Of a DNA stretch of 64,000 bases, positions 1 to 9,407 are shown one piece after another; the stretch's first letter is position 1, and the number at the start of each line of letters is the position of its first letter. Origin of the DNA: QHWT01 sp963755695 (GTDB lineage: Bacteria > Acidobacteriota > Vicinamibacteria > Vicinamibacterales > 2-12-FULL-66-21). The notes beneath the pieces are model-generated. The model had not been told where the DNA came from. It did not search any database and saw nothing but the letters and a program-made list of their open reading frames with translations. Position numbers and translations under genes: made by a program. The stretch covers positions 868,001 through 932,000 of the forward strand of contig CAVWLB010000010.1 of the NCBI GenBank assembly GCA_963755695.1, in the 5' to 3' direction.

Positions 1-2988
1 GAATCCTCCGGCTCACCATGGCATCGAGCGTCACGTAGCCGGGACCGGTCAGGCTGTCGCGCCCGGCGTTGCCGAAGGTGAACTGCGGCGCGATCGCCAG
101 GACACTGCCCGTCGTAGCTGACGGTGTCGCGTCCCGGGCGGCGGCGTGCCGCAGACCACGTTCGGGCGATCGTAGGCGAACGTGCCGCCGCCGACGTTGC
201 CGGTGTTGCTGTTGTCGAAGCTCACGCGCGGCGTGAACGGACGGCCGGATTGCGCGGTGAAGACGGCGCTCGCCTGCCAGTCGCGCGCGAACCAGCGCTC
301 GGCGCGCTGCCGGCGACTCGATCAGTCGCCGGTCAGCGACGAGCCGCTGCCGCACGTCGTAGTCGGACGGGCCCCACTCGGCCGCCGAGATCGCGGCTGT
401 TCTGCGGCGTGTTGTCGTCGCCGTCGGTGGCCAGGAACGCCGACGTGTCGTCCATCGAAGTGGCGAAGGTGTAGGCCGCCCGGAACGAAATGCCTCGTGC
501 CGGACGGCGGACCGCGCCGAGCTCCAGCGCGTGGTACGTCGACGCGGCCTCGGACTCGACCAGGAGGATGTCGCCGCAGCGCCGGCAGTGGACGCCGTGG
601 GTCGAGCGGGCCCGGGCCCGGGCATCGGCTGGTTGATGTTGCGCTTCCGCACCAGATCGTCGCCGTGCGGCGTCGACGTAACGAGCAGTGATCGTGGTAC
701 CGGCAACGACGCGCCTCGAGTCCGAGCCGTGCCTTGCTGCGAGTAGCCGTGCGTATGTCAGGGTCGAGCGTGTTGATGGTCGCGCGCGGTGAGAAGCCGC
801 GCCCGGCGGGGAACGGGTTCGACAGGGTCAGCGGCTCCGCGCCGGGGAAGAACAGCTGCAGCGAGAAGTATGGCGGGTTGAAGTAGAGCGCCGAATTCTC
901 GATCAGCGTGCCCGAGTCGTAGAAGAGGCCGTAGCCGCCGCGCAGGAGCCAGCGGCCGCTGCCGGTCAGGTCCCAGCTCGCGCCGACGCGCGGCGCGAGG
1001 TCGTTGTAGTCGCCGTTCAGTCCCGACCGCGGCACGCCATCCGCGCCCACCTGTTGGAGCTCGAGCGTCGTCAGGTCGAGGATCCGCCATGCGATCGTCG
1101 GCGTCGTACGGCGGCGCGTTGAACTCGTAGCGGATGCCCGCGTTGACCGTGAGCCGCGACGTGACGCGCCAGTCGTCCTGGAGGAAGCCGGTTGCCGCCC
1201 ACGTGCGCAGCGCCTGCCGGTTGTCGTTGACGCCGAGCAGCGTCAACGACGGCAGGCCGAGCAGCAGATCCGCGAGCGGTTGTCCGGTGAAGACGCCCTG
1301 AAACGTCGCCTGGCCGCGCGAGAACAGGTGGTTGTAGCCGTCGGAGCGGTAGACGCGGAGCTCGCCGCCCGCCTTGATGTGGTGACGCCCGCGATCGAGG
1401 GTGACCGCGTCGGTCACGTGTGCCGTCCGCGTGTGGCGGACGACCGGCAGGTTGGGATCGTCGCCGAGCGTCTCGAATCCCGGCACAACAAGCGTTGGAA
1501 AGCCAAGATCAGCTCCGTCCAATGGCGGCGCGACGATGCCGAGACGCGGCGAAGCCGTTGGTGCCGGCGCTTTGCGGAAGATTCTCGCGCCTCAGCGCAT
1601 TGAACCCGACGCGCAGTTCGTTGAAGACCCGCGCGTTCAACGCCTTCGTCAACCCGACGGCCGCATTCTGCCCCTGATCGAGGACCGAGATGCCGAAACC
1701 CGGCAGGTTGCGACCGCGGACCGGAAATGGCTGATCCCGATCGTCCCGACTGAAGCTGTATCGCAGCATCAGAGGGCTTCCTCGCCAGACGGTGTGATCG
1801 GTCTTGACCGTGAACTGGAATGCGGTCCGCTCGGCGAGGGGGGATGCCACGAAGTTCGTCTGTGGATCGGCGTTGTTGGGCGCCGGATAGAGACTGGCGG
1901 CCGCCTGACCGGCGTCGCTCAGCCGCGACGGGGGAATCACGTTGCCCGGAAAGGGCTGGCCGGTGAACGGATCTCGAATCGGCACGCCCGAGGCACTGAA
2001 GTCGCCCGCACGCTCAGGCGTCGGTCGGCACGTGAGCCAGGCGTGTGTCAGCCTCGCGGCCGTCGATCGCCTCGGCATTGAAGAAATAGAACGACCGCGA
2101 CAGCCACAGCGGACCGCCCACCGTGCCGCCGAACTGATGGCGCTGCAGCAGCGGCTTCGGAAGGTCGCCGCGATCGAGCGCGTTTCGCGCATCGAGCGCC
2201 GAGTCGCGGAAGAATTCGTACGCGGATCCATGCAGCGTCCGGGTCCCGGACTTCAGAACCATGTTCAACTGCGCGCCCGCGCTGCGGCCGTACTCGGCGT
2301 CGTAGGTGTTCTGCAGCAGGGCAAACTCCTGGATGGCGTCGAGGCTCGGGTTGATCACCAGACGGTTGAGGAACTGGTCGTTGTTGTCGACGCCGTCGAG
2401 CAGGTAGTTGTTCGCCGCCTCGCGCGCACCGGCGCTGTTGACTCCGGTGTTGCCTTGCGTCGAGAGCCGCGAGCCGGGAGCCGGCGGCGCCATGCCGGGC
2501 GCCTGAGTGGCGAAGGCGAGCGCCTCGCGTTCCGACGCCGGCAGGGTCAGGAGCGTGTCCGAGTCGAAGACGGCGCCCACCGCGCTGTTCCCGATACGGA
2601 GCGTCGTCGCATCCGCCTGCACGACGACCTGTTCGGTGTAGGGACCGGGCTTCAGCACGACCGTGATCGCCGCGCGCGCCGCCGCTTCGATCCGGATCTC
2701 GCGGATCACTTCGGTCTTGAACCCGCCGCGAACGCCGGTCAGCGTGTACGACCCCGCGCCAATCCGCACGATCCACACTGTGCCGTCCTCGACGGTGGTG
2801 CCAATGCGTTCGACTCCGGTTTCCTGACTCGTCAGCCGCACGACCGTTCCCTGAACCGGTGCTCCATTCAGATCCATCACCTCGACCAGCAGCGTCGCGC
2901 CCGCCGTCTGCGCGAGAGCGGGGCTGGGGCAGACAAACCGTGCACTAACGATGAGGAGGAGAATTGCAAACTGCAGCCGGCAGGTCAT
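1..2988 (-). CDS. TonB-dependent receptor, Oar-like, frameshifted and 3'-truncated by the window
   Basis: This is an outer-membrane receptor that would import oligosaccharides or other large ligands using TonB energy. From the chosen start at 2988 (Met before a hydrophobic stretch ending SPALAQ, a signal peptide) the protein shows a carboxypeptidase-regulatory-like beta domain (about residues 27-110), then a plug domain containing the segments LLDGVDNNDQFLNRL and YDAEYGRSAGAQLN, then barrel strands such as GGELRVYRSDGYNHLFSRG and LQDDWRVTSRLTVNAGIRYEF. The reading frame changes near 2045, 1535 and 1075 and again within the first 700 bases, yet every piece stays homologous to the same family in order, so I treat it as one gene. 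An in-frame GTG at 3039 is an alternative start but would put 17 residues before the signal peptide. The C-terminus lies before base 1. Whether the indels are sequencing errors or decay cannot be decided here. Confidence 0.8.
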
Positions 2989-3009
2989 CAACTGAAAAGG
3001 TACACGATC

Positions 3010-3061
3010 GCGTGCCCTCCGGGCACGCTCCGTTGACACCGGATTCGAGAGCGCCTAAGGT
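3010..3061 (+). promoter_or_regulatory. Divergent intergenic region: perfect palindrome and putative promoter
   Basis: Between the divergent TonB receptor and the dehydrogenase gene there is a perfect 8-bp inverted repeat with a 3-base spacer (GCGTGCCC TCC GGGCACGC, 3010-3028), directly followed by TTGACA (3033-3038), 17 bases, and TAAGGT (3056-3061). The -35 box is consensus and the -10 box is weak. The predicted transcription start would fall at about the ATG at 3071. The palindrome could be an operator or a transcript hairpin. The AAGGTG at 3058 may instead serve mainly as the ribosome binding site. Confidence 0.35.
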
Positions 3062-3070
3062 GAGCCCGCC

Positions 3071-5866
3071 ATGAAACCGATTGCCATCCGCGCGTGGATC
3101 GCCGCCGCCGCGGTGATGACAGCGGTCCTATCCGCCGACTCTCAGCCTGCGCTGACGAGAGAGTCGGTGCGCGCAGCGCCCAGGGACGGGGACCTGAGCC
3201 GGTCGGATCAGCAACAGCCAGCGACACCCGATCCCGACGCGGCAGGTGACTTTCTCAAGCGGCCACCGGTCGTCCGTCAGGACCCTGCCGTGCAGCAGAA
3301 ATTGTTTCTTCTGCCGCCCAACTACAAGATCGAGCTCGTCCTGAGCGATCCCGAGATTCAGGATCCGGTTGGCGTCACGTTCGATGGAAACGGACGAATG
3401 TACGTGCTCGAAATGCGCTCGTACATGCAGGACGCCGACGGGTCTGGATCGAGGACGCCAATCAGCCGCATCTCGCGCCACGAGGACACGGACGGAGACG
3501 GCGTCTACGACAAGCACACGGTATTTGTCGACAAGATGGTGCTGCCGCGGGTCGCCTTTCCTCTCACCGACGGCGTGATCCTTGGACTCGAAACCGACAA
3601 CCGCGATCTCTACAAGTACACCGACACCGACGGCGACGGCATCGCGGACAAGAAGGAGTTGTTCTACGCCGGCTTTGGCCGCGTCACGAACATGGAGTGG
3701 CAGCCCGGCGGCCTGACCTGGGCGCTCGACAACTGGCTGTATTCGACCTACAACCCATTCCGCCTGCGCATCGCATCCAACGGGAACGTGCTGCGGGAAG
3801 AGACCGAGGCCAACGGCGGTCAGTGGTGGTCGGCGCAGGACAATTACGGCAAGGTCTGGTGGGTCGACGGCGGCGGAGAGATTGGTCCGGTGAATTTTCA
3901 GGCCCCGATTGTCTACGGCGCCTTCAACGTGCCGGATAATTTCGAGTCCGACTTCCAGGTGCCGTGGCCTGCCCCCGGCGGAATCTCCGACATGCAGGGT
4001 GGCTTGCGGCGCGTTCGCCTGCCAGACGGCACGCTGAATCACTTCACCGCTGCCTCCGGCGTGGAGATTTATCGCGGCGATCGATTTCCGCAGGACGCGG
4101 TTGGCGATCTCTTTTTCAACGAGCCGGTCGGTCGCATCGTTCGGCGCGCGAAGGTTGTCGTGACCGAAGGGCTCACGCAGCTCAGAAACGCGTACTCGAA
4201 GTCAGAATTCGTACGCTCCACGGATCCGCTGTTTCGTCCTGTCAGTATTTCGAATGCCCCGGACGGCACGCTCTATCTCGTCGACATGTATACCGGCATC
4301 ATTCAGGACGCCGAGTGGGCCGGCCCGGGAACCTACCTCCGTCGAAAGATTGAGCAGTACGATCTCGACAAGCAGCACAACTGGGGTCGAATCTGGCGCA
4401 TCAGTTACGAGGGGACGCCGACCGACCGCAAGCAGCCGCGCATGTATCAGGAAACTTCCGCGCAGCTGGTGGCGCATCTGGAAGACCGAAGCGGCTGGTG
4501 GCGCGACACTGCACAGAAGCTGCTGATCCTTCGTCAGGACAAGAGCGTCGTACCGGCGCTCACTACGATGGCGCGCACGTCGGCCACCCAGCTCGGGCGC
4601 ATTCATGCGTTGTGGACGCTCGAGGGGCTCGGCGCGCTCGATGCCCGACTGGCCCGGGAATTCATGAAGGACCCGGATCCGCTGGTGCGGATCCAGGGGA
4701 TTCGCGCCAGCGAGTCGCTCTACAAGGCGAGCCCCGGCGACAAGTCGTTCGACGCGGACTATCGAGCTATGACAAAGGATCCCGACCCGGGCGTCGTCAT
4801 CCAGGCGATGTTGACGGCACATCTCCATGAAATGCCGGACGCACGATCACTGATCAAAACCACCGTGGACCAGAGCCGCATGCGCGGCGTAAGGGAGATC
4901 GGCAATCAGTTGCTGAAGCCTCGTGAGTCCCAGGGGCAGGGGCCGTCGCTGACCGACACGGGGGCCGGCGTCGTCAATCTTTCAGTGGAGGAGCGCCGGT
5001 CGCGCCAGCGCGGTGAGGCGATCTACCGGGAACTGTGCGGGACCTGTCACGGACCTGATGCGAAGGGTGCGCCGATGGCGGGGGCGGCCGGCGGCGACAC
5101 GCTCGCTCCGCCGCTCGCGGGATCGCCGCGGGTTCAAGGACATCGCAATTACGTCATCGAAGTACTGCTTCACGGACTCATGGGACCGATTGACGGGAAG
5201 GACTATCCGGGCGGTGTCATGGTGTCGATGAGTGCGAACAGCGATGAATGGGTGGCGGACATCGCGACGTATGTTCGCACCGGCTTTGGGAACGCGGCGG
5301 GAATCGTGACCGCCGACCAGGTCGGTGCCGTGCGCAAGGCATCGACGCGCAAGACGCCGTGGACGTTCGCGGAACTGGAGCCTTCTGTGCCCGCCCGGTT
5401 GACCAACACGTCGGCATGGAAGGTCAGCGCGAGTCACAACACCGAGGCAGCGGCAAATGTGCTTGGAGACGTGGGGCAATGGGACAGCGGCGCGCCGCAG
5501 CAGCCAGGCATGTGGTTCCAGATCGAGCTGCCCAAGGCCGCGATGGTGTCCGACCTGGTGATCGACAGCTCCGTCCGCGATCGCCCGATGTTCCCGCCAG
5601 GTGGTGGCCGTGGGAGCACCGGGACACGCGCGCGGCCAGCGGAGCTTCCGACGAGCGGGCCTGTCTCGTATTCGGTGCAGACTTCTTCGGACGGGCGGTC
5701 GTGGGGTCCGGCGGCTGCGACCGGAGACGGTCAGACGCCGACGACCGGGATTTCATTTCCAGCGGTGCTGGCGAAGTTCATTCGCGTGACCGAAACCGGC
5801 ACCTCGACGGATGGCAACGCCTGGGCGATTCAACGGATCCGGATCTACGCGTTGCCGGGATCGTGA
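3071..5866 (+). CDS. Secreted membrane-bound-dehydrogenase-type protein with HEAT repeats, cytochrome c and discoidin domains
   Basis: A 931-residue exported redox protein. Order of parts: signal peptide (1-25); a glucose/sorbosone-dehydrogenase-like beta propeller (about 70-460) with Asp-rich calcium-type loops such as DTDGDGVYD and DTDGDGIADKKE; an alpha-helical HEAT-like segment (about 470-610); a class I cytochrome c domain with haem site C656-G-T-C659-H660; and a C-terminal F5/8-type-C (discoidin) carbohydrate-binding-like domain (about 775-930). Known relatives (the putative membrane-bound dehydrogenase family common in Planctomycetes and Acidobacteria) are thought to oxidise sugars and pass electrons to the haem, but the substrate is unknown. 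An AAGGTG lies about 8 bases before the ATG. The next gene, an oxidoreductase, starts 14 bases downstream, suggesting co-transcription. Confidence 0.85.
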   Translation: MKPIAIRAWIAAAAVMTAVLSADSQPALTRESVRAAPRDGDLSRSDQQQPATPDPDAAGDFLKRPPVVRQDPAVQQKLFLLPPNYKIELVLSDPEIQDPVGVTFDGNGRMYVLEMRSYMQDADGSGSRTPISRISRHEDTDGDGVYDKHTVFVDKMVLPRVAFPLTDGVILGLETDNRDLYKYTDTDGDGIADKKELFYAGFGRVTNMEWQPGGLTWALDNWLYSTYNPFRLRIASNGNVLREETEANGGQWWSAQDNYGKVWWVDGGGEIGPVNFQAPIVYGAFNVPDNFESDFQVPWPAPGGISDMQGGLRRVRLPDGTLNHFTAASGVEIYRGDRFPQDAVGDLFFNEPVGRIVRRAKVVVTEGLTQLRNAYSKSEFVRSTDPLFRPVSISNAPDGTLYLVDMYTGIIQDAEWAGPGTYLRRKIEQYDLDKQHNWGRIWRISYEGTPTDRKQPRMYQETSAQLVAHLEDRSGWWRDTAQKLLILRQDKSVVPALTTMARTSATQLGRIHALWTLEGLGALDARLAREFMKDPDPLVRIQGIRASESLYKASPGDKSFDADYRAMTKDPDPGVVIQAMLTAHLHEMPDARSLIKTTVDQSRMRGVREIGNQLLKPRESQGQGPSLTDTGAGVVNLSVEERRSRQRGEAIYRELCGTCHGPDAKGAPMAGAAGGDTLAPPLAGSPRVQGHRNYVIEVLLHGLMGPIDGKDYPGGVMVSMSANSDEWVADIATYVRTGFGNAAGIVTADQVGAVRKASTRKTPWTFAELEPSVPARLTNTSAWKVSASHNTEAAANVLGDVGQWDSGAPQQPGMWFQIELPKAAMVSDLVIDSSVRDRPMFPPGGGRGSTGTRARPAELPTSGPVSYSVQTSSDGRSWGPAAATGDGQTPTTGISFPAVLAKFIRVTETGTSTDGNAWAIQRIRIYALPGS

Positions 5867-5880
5867 GTGGGGTTCTCACG

Positions 5881-6999
5881 ATGAGCGATGGCTTGCCAGA
5901 ACTCGGCGTAGCTCTGCTCGGTCAGGGGTTCATGGGGAAGGCGCACTCGAACGCCTACGTTCAGGCGCCGCACTTCTACGACCTCCCGTTCCGTCTGCGC
6001 CGCACCTTGCTCTGCGGCCGCGACAAGACGTCTCTCGCTGAGAGCGCCGCCAGGTGGGGTTGGGATGAGACCTGCACCGACTGGCGGATTGCGGTCGATC
6101 GCAAGGACATCGACATCGTCGATATCGCACTGCCGAATTATCTTCATGCTGAAGTGGCGATCACCGCAGCGCGCGCCGGAAAGATCGTCTTCTGCGAAAA
6201 GCCGCTGGCGTTGTCGCTTGCCGACGCGGAGGCAATGGCCGACTCGGCGCGGGGCCGGCCGACGATGGTGTGGTTCAACTATCGTCGCGTGCCGGCAATT
6301 GCCTACGCAAGTCAGTTGATCGCACAAGGACGCCTCGGAGCCATCTACCACTATGACGCCGCCTACCGTCAGCAGTGGGGACCGGATCTCTCGCGCCTCG
6401 GCTCGTGGAAGCTGGATCCCGCGCAGGCTGGATCGGGTGTCGCCGACGACCTGCTCACACATCTCCTCGACACGGCGATGTACCTGAACGGTCCAATCGC
6501 CGAGGGGATTGCCGTGTCGCACACCTTCGTTCCGGATCGCAAAATCGACGACGCGTTTCAGGCGATGCTCCGGTTCGAAAACGGCAGCCTCGGCATGTTC
6601 GAAGCGACCCGGTTCGGGATCGGCTGCAAGAATGCCAACACCTTTCAAATCCATGGCGCCGGCGGCATGCTGCGGTTCGACCTCGAGCGACTCAATCATC
6701 TCGAGTTCCTGGACGCATCGGAGCCGTCAGAAGAGCAGGGGGCACGGGACGTACTCGTGACGGACATGAAGCATCCCATCTTCGGCCACTTCTGGAAACC
6801 GGGGCACATCATTGGCTACGAGCACACCTTCATTGCGGCGCTTGCCGAGTTCTTGGACTGCCTTGCCCGAAATGTCGAGTTCCATCCGAACTTCACCGAC
6901 GGTCTCGCCGTTCAGCGCGTTCTCCATGCGCTCCAGCAATCGGTGACGACGCGGCGGTGGACGTCAGTTGGCGCCGTCCGTCCGCTTCCGCACATCTGA
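5881..6999 (+). CDS. Gfo/Idh/MocA family NAD(P)-dependent oxidoreductase (cytoplasmic)
   Basis: A 372-residue dehydrogenase of sugars, inositols or related polyols. The N-terminal Rossmann fold begins GVALLGQGFMGKAHSNAY (residues about 9-26), followed by the family segment FCEKPLALS near residue 105, whose Lys takes part in catalysis, and the C-terminal alpha/beta domain with GSGVADDLLTHLLDTAMYL, including the active-site Asp and His. There is no signal peptide, unlike the two Tat-type homologues at 57 and 62 kb, so this member acts in the cytoplasm. The ATG at 5881 was chosen because homology begins just after it; a GTG at 5863 overlaps the stop of the upstream dehydrogenase and would allow coupling. 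Substrate not predictable. Confidence 0.88.
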   Translation: MSDGLPELGVALLGQGFMGKAHSNAYVQAPHFYDLPFRLRRTLLCGRDKTSLAESAARWGWDETCTDWRIAVDRKDIDIVDIALPNYLHAEVAITAARAGKIVFCEKPLALSLADAEAMADSARGRPTMVWFNYRRVPAIAYASQLIAQGRLGAIYHYDAAYRQQWGPDLSRLGSWKLDPAQAGSGVADDLLTHLLDTAMYLNGPIAEGIAVSHTFVPDRKIDDAFQAMLRFENGSLGMFEATRFGIGCKNANTFQIHGAGGMLRFDLERLNHLEFLDASEPSEEQGARDVLVTDMKHPIFGHFWKPGHIIGYEHTFIAALAEFLDCLARNVEFHPNFTDGLAVQRVLHALQQSVTTRRWTSVGAVRPLPHI

Positions 7000-7123
7000 T
7001 TGCGATTCCGGACAGCGACATAGCCGCGGATCCGGTGTCTAACACGCCGTGGCTCGGTCGCTCAGAAGGGCACGACGTTTGTAGCTGTGTTCGCGGACGA
7101 TCTCGGGTCGAGAGGGCTTGGAC

Positions 7124-8384
7124 ATGGATCGACGAACGTTCTTGACCATGGCGCTGAGCGCGCCAGCTTTGGTTCGGGCGGTGAAAGCAGAGGTCCAAAC
7201 CTCGCCACGAGCGGTGCCGTGGACGCAGTGGGGCGGTCCGCACCGCAATTTCCAGACGGAGGCCAGCGGCTTGAAGGACACGTGGCCGGCGGCCGGACCG
7301 CGGGTCGTCTGGAAGCGGCCGCTCGGCGAAGGCTATTCGTCCCCGTCGGTCGAGAACGGCGTGCTCTACACGATGTATGGCAAGCCGCACGAAGAGGTCG
7401 TGCTCGCCGCCAACGCCGAAACCGGCAAGACGATGTGGGAGCATTCCAACCCGATGACATTTCAAAGCGACGCGCCGGAAATGGGGAACGGTCCCTACTC
7501 GACGCCGCTCATCGTCGGCGACCGCCTGTTCACCGCCGGCGTCGCCGGCCGGCTGCAGTGCCTCGACAAGAAAACCGGCAAGGTGCTGTGGACGCAGGAA
7601 CTCTGGAAGGACCACCAGCGGATCGCGGCTGATGTACGGCTATGCCTCGAGCCCGATCGCGTTTCGCGATACGGTCATCGTTCCGGTCGGCGGACGCGGC
7701 AAGGCATTGATGGCGTTCCAGCAGGCGGACGGCAAGGTCGCGTGGGCGCGGAACGACTTCGGCAACGTCTACTCGTCGCCGATTCTCATCAACCTCGACG
7801 GTCTCGAGCAGCTCGTCGCTCTGCTCGACGGCGCGGTGTTGGCGGTCAATCCGCACAACGGCGATCCGCAGTGGCAGGTGCCGTTCAAGGCGAACTACTC
7901 GATTGCCGTTGCGACGCCGCTCTGGGGGCCCGGCAACCTGCTGTTCGTCTCGGCGGAGTACGACGCCGGGTCGAAGGTGATCGAGCTGCAGCGCAACGGC
8001 CAGCAGACCAAGGCGACGGAGTTGTGGAGCTCAAACCGATTGCGGCTGCATCACGGCAACGCGATGCGGATCGGCGACACCATCTATTTCTCGAGCGGTG
8101 GGAAGGGCAGCCAGGCGATCCTGAGCGCGGTCGATGCGCGCAGCGGGAAAATCTACTGGCAGCAGCGGAGCATCCAGAAAGCGACGTTCGTGTGGGCCGA
8201 CGGCAAGCTGATCACGCTGGATCAGGACGGGAACCTGATGATCGCGCATCCTTCACCCGAAGGATTCAAGATTTCCGCGCAGGCGCCGCTGCTCACGAAC
8301 CTCTCGTGGACGCCACCGGTGCTGGTGGGGACGCGTTTGTTCATCCGCGACCGGCGCAACATGATGGCCGTGGACTTGAGTTAG
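7124..8384 (+). CDS. Secreted PQQ-like beta-propeller repeat protein (one frameshift)
   Basis: A protein of about 420 residues with an RRTFLTMALSAPAL twin-arginine-like signal at the N-terminus, then repeated propeller blades of the PQQ-binding type, seen as V-L-A-A-N-A-E-T-G-K-T-M-W, CLDKKTGKVLW, LAVNPHNGDPQW and SAVDARSGKIYWQ. Such proteins bind PQQ in quinoprotein dehydrogenases or act only as scaffolds; no haem motif is present here. The frame shifts by one base near 7620: after KDHQ the expected GSRLMYGYASSP is read in the next frame, as if one C were inserted. The ATG at 7124 is preferred to the TTG at 7118. It follows two sugar-oxidation genes on the same strand, with 124 bases between. 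Confidence 0.75.
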
Positions 8385-8432
8385 CTTCGGGCTTCGGAGC
8401 CCCTCCACTTCCTTACCGAACCTCCCGGCGCT

Positions 8433-9360
8433 ATGCTCAACGAACGGATGGCATCGCGCGCACTCGAACACGACATCGACCGACTGTATCAGCTGCCCCT
8501 CGACGAGTTCACCGCGGCGCGTAACGCGTTGGCGAAAGAAGCTGGCGCCGAGGGCTCACGAATCAAGACACTCGCCAAACCGCCAGTTCCGGCCTGGGCG
8601 GTCAACCAGTTGTACTGGCGCAACGGCGACGTCTGGAATGCGCTCATCGAGGCTGCCGAAAACGCGCGCCGCGTTCACAAGGCATTGCTCTCTGGACGAT
8701 TCGGGGGACGTGCGGGCAGCGACGACAGTTCACGACGATGCGGTAGATGAGGCGCTCCGGGCGACGGTCGCGCTCCTCGAAAAGAGCGGGCATCCGGTGT
8801 CGGATGCGACGAAGCACGCGATTGCGACGACGCTCCGCGCGCTGCCCGGCGGAGAGCCTCCCGGCCGCCTCACCCGGGTGCTTCAGCCGGGCGGCTTCGA
8901 GATGCTGGCGGGTCTCTCGCTGGGTCGCGGCGGCACGGTCAAGCCGGCCAAGCCGGCGCCCCCCACTCGTGCCGTCCACTCTGCCGACAAGCTGCCGCCG
9001 GGACGGAAAGTGGACGCGAAGGCGTTGACCCGGGCGCGCGAAGCCTCCGCGGCGGCGACGCGCGCACTTCGAGAGGCGGAGCAGGCCGTTCGCCGCGAAG
9101 AGTTCGAAATCGTCCGTGCGACCCGTGAAGAAGAACGCGCGACCAAGGCTGTTGATGACGCGCGCGAAGAGGTAAGCGAGGCGAAGTCGGCCCTGGAGCG
9201 AGCCGAGGCGTCCGCCAAGGCCGCTGCGCGCACGCGTGGGGCGGCCACCAAGCGCTCGGAGGACGCCAAAGCGGCCCTCGTGAAGGCTCGAGCTCGCGCC
9301 GAATCCGCCACCGCCGATTTGAAGAAGATCGAACGCGGAGACGGCAGGGCGCGGCGCTGA
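8433..9360 (+). CDS. Conserved hypothetical coiled-coil protein (one frameshift)
   Basis: I do not recognise a named family. The N-terminal 90 residues are globular (HDIDRLYQLPLDEFTAARNALAKE, then TLAKPPVPAWAVNQLYW), resembling a family I have met as unnamed acidobacterial proteins of roughly 300 residues. The C-terminal 110 residues are Ala/Glu/Arg-rich with long heptad-like runs (AREASAAATRALREAEQAV and following), predicted as a coiled coil. The frame changes once near 8697 in a G-rich stretch (GGACGATTCGGGGG); reading through one surplus G gives LLS-DDSGDVRAA and restores a continuous protein. There is no signal peptide or membrane segment. It lies between convergent neighbours, so context gives no clue. 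Confidence 0.6.
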
Positions 9361-9407
9361 GACGTGAGCGTCCCTCGACTCGGCCAATCGGCACGCACGA
9401 CCAATTG

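Noticed and set aside
7600..7640. Programmed frameshifting in the PQQ-repeat gene
   Set aside because: No slippery heptamer, downstream structure or conserved alternative frame; a surplus C is the simpler explanation.
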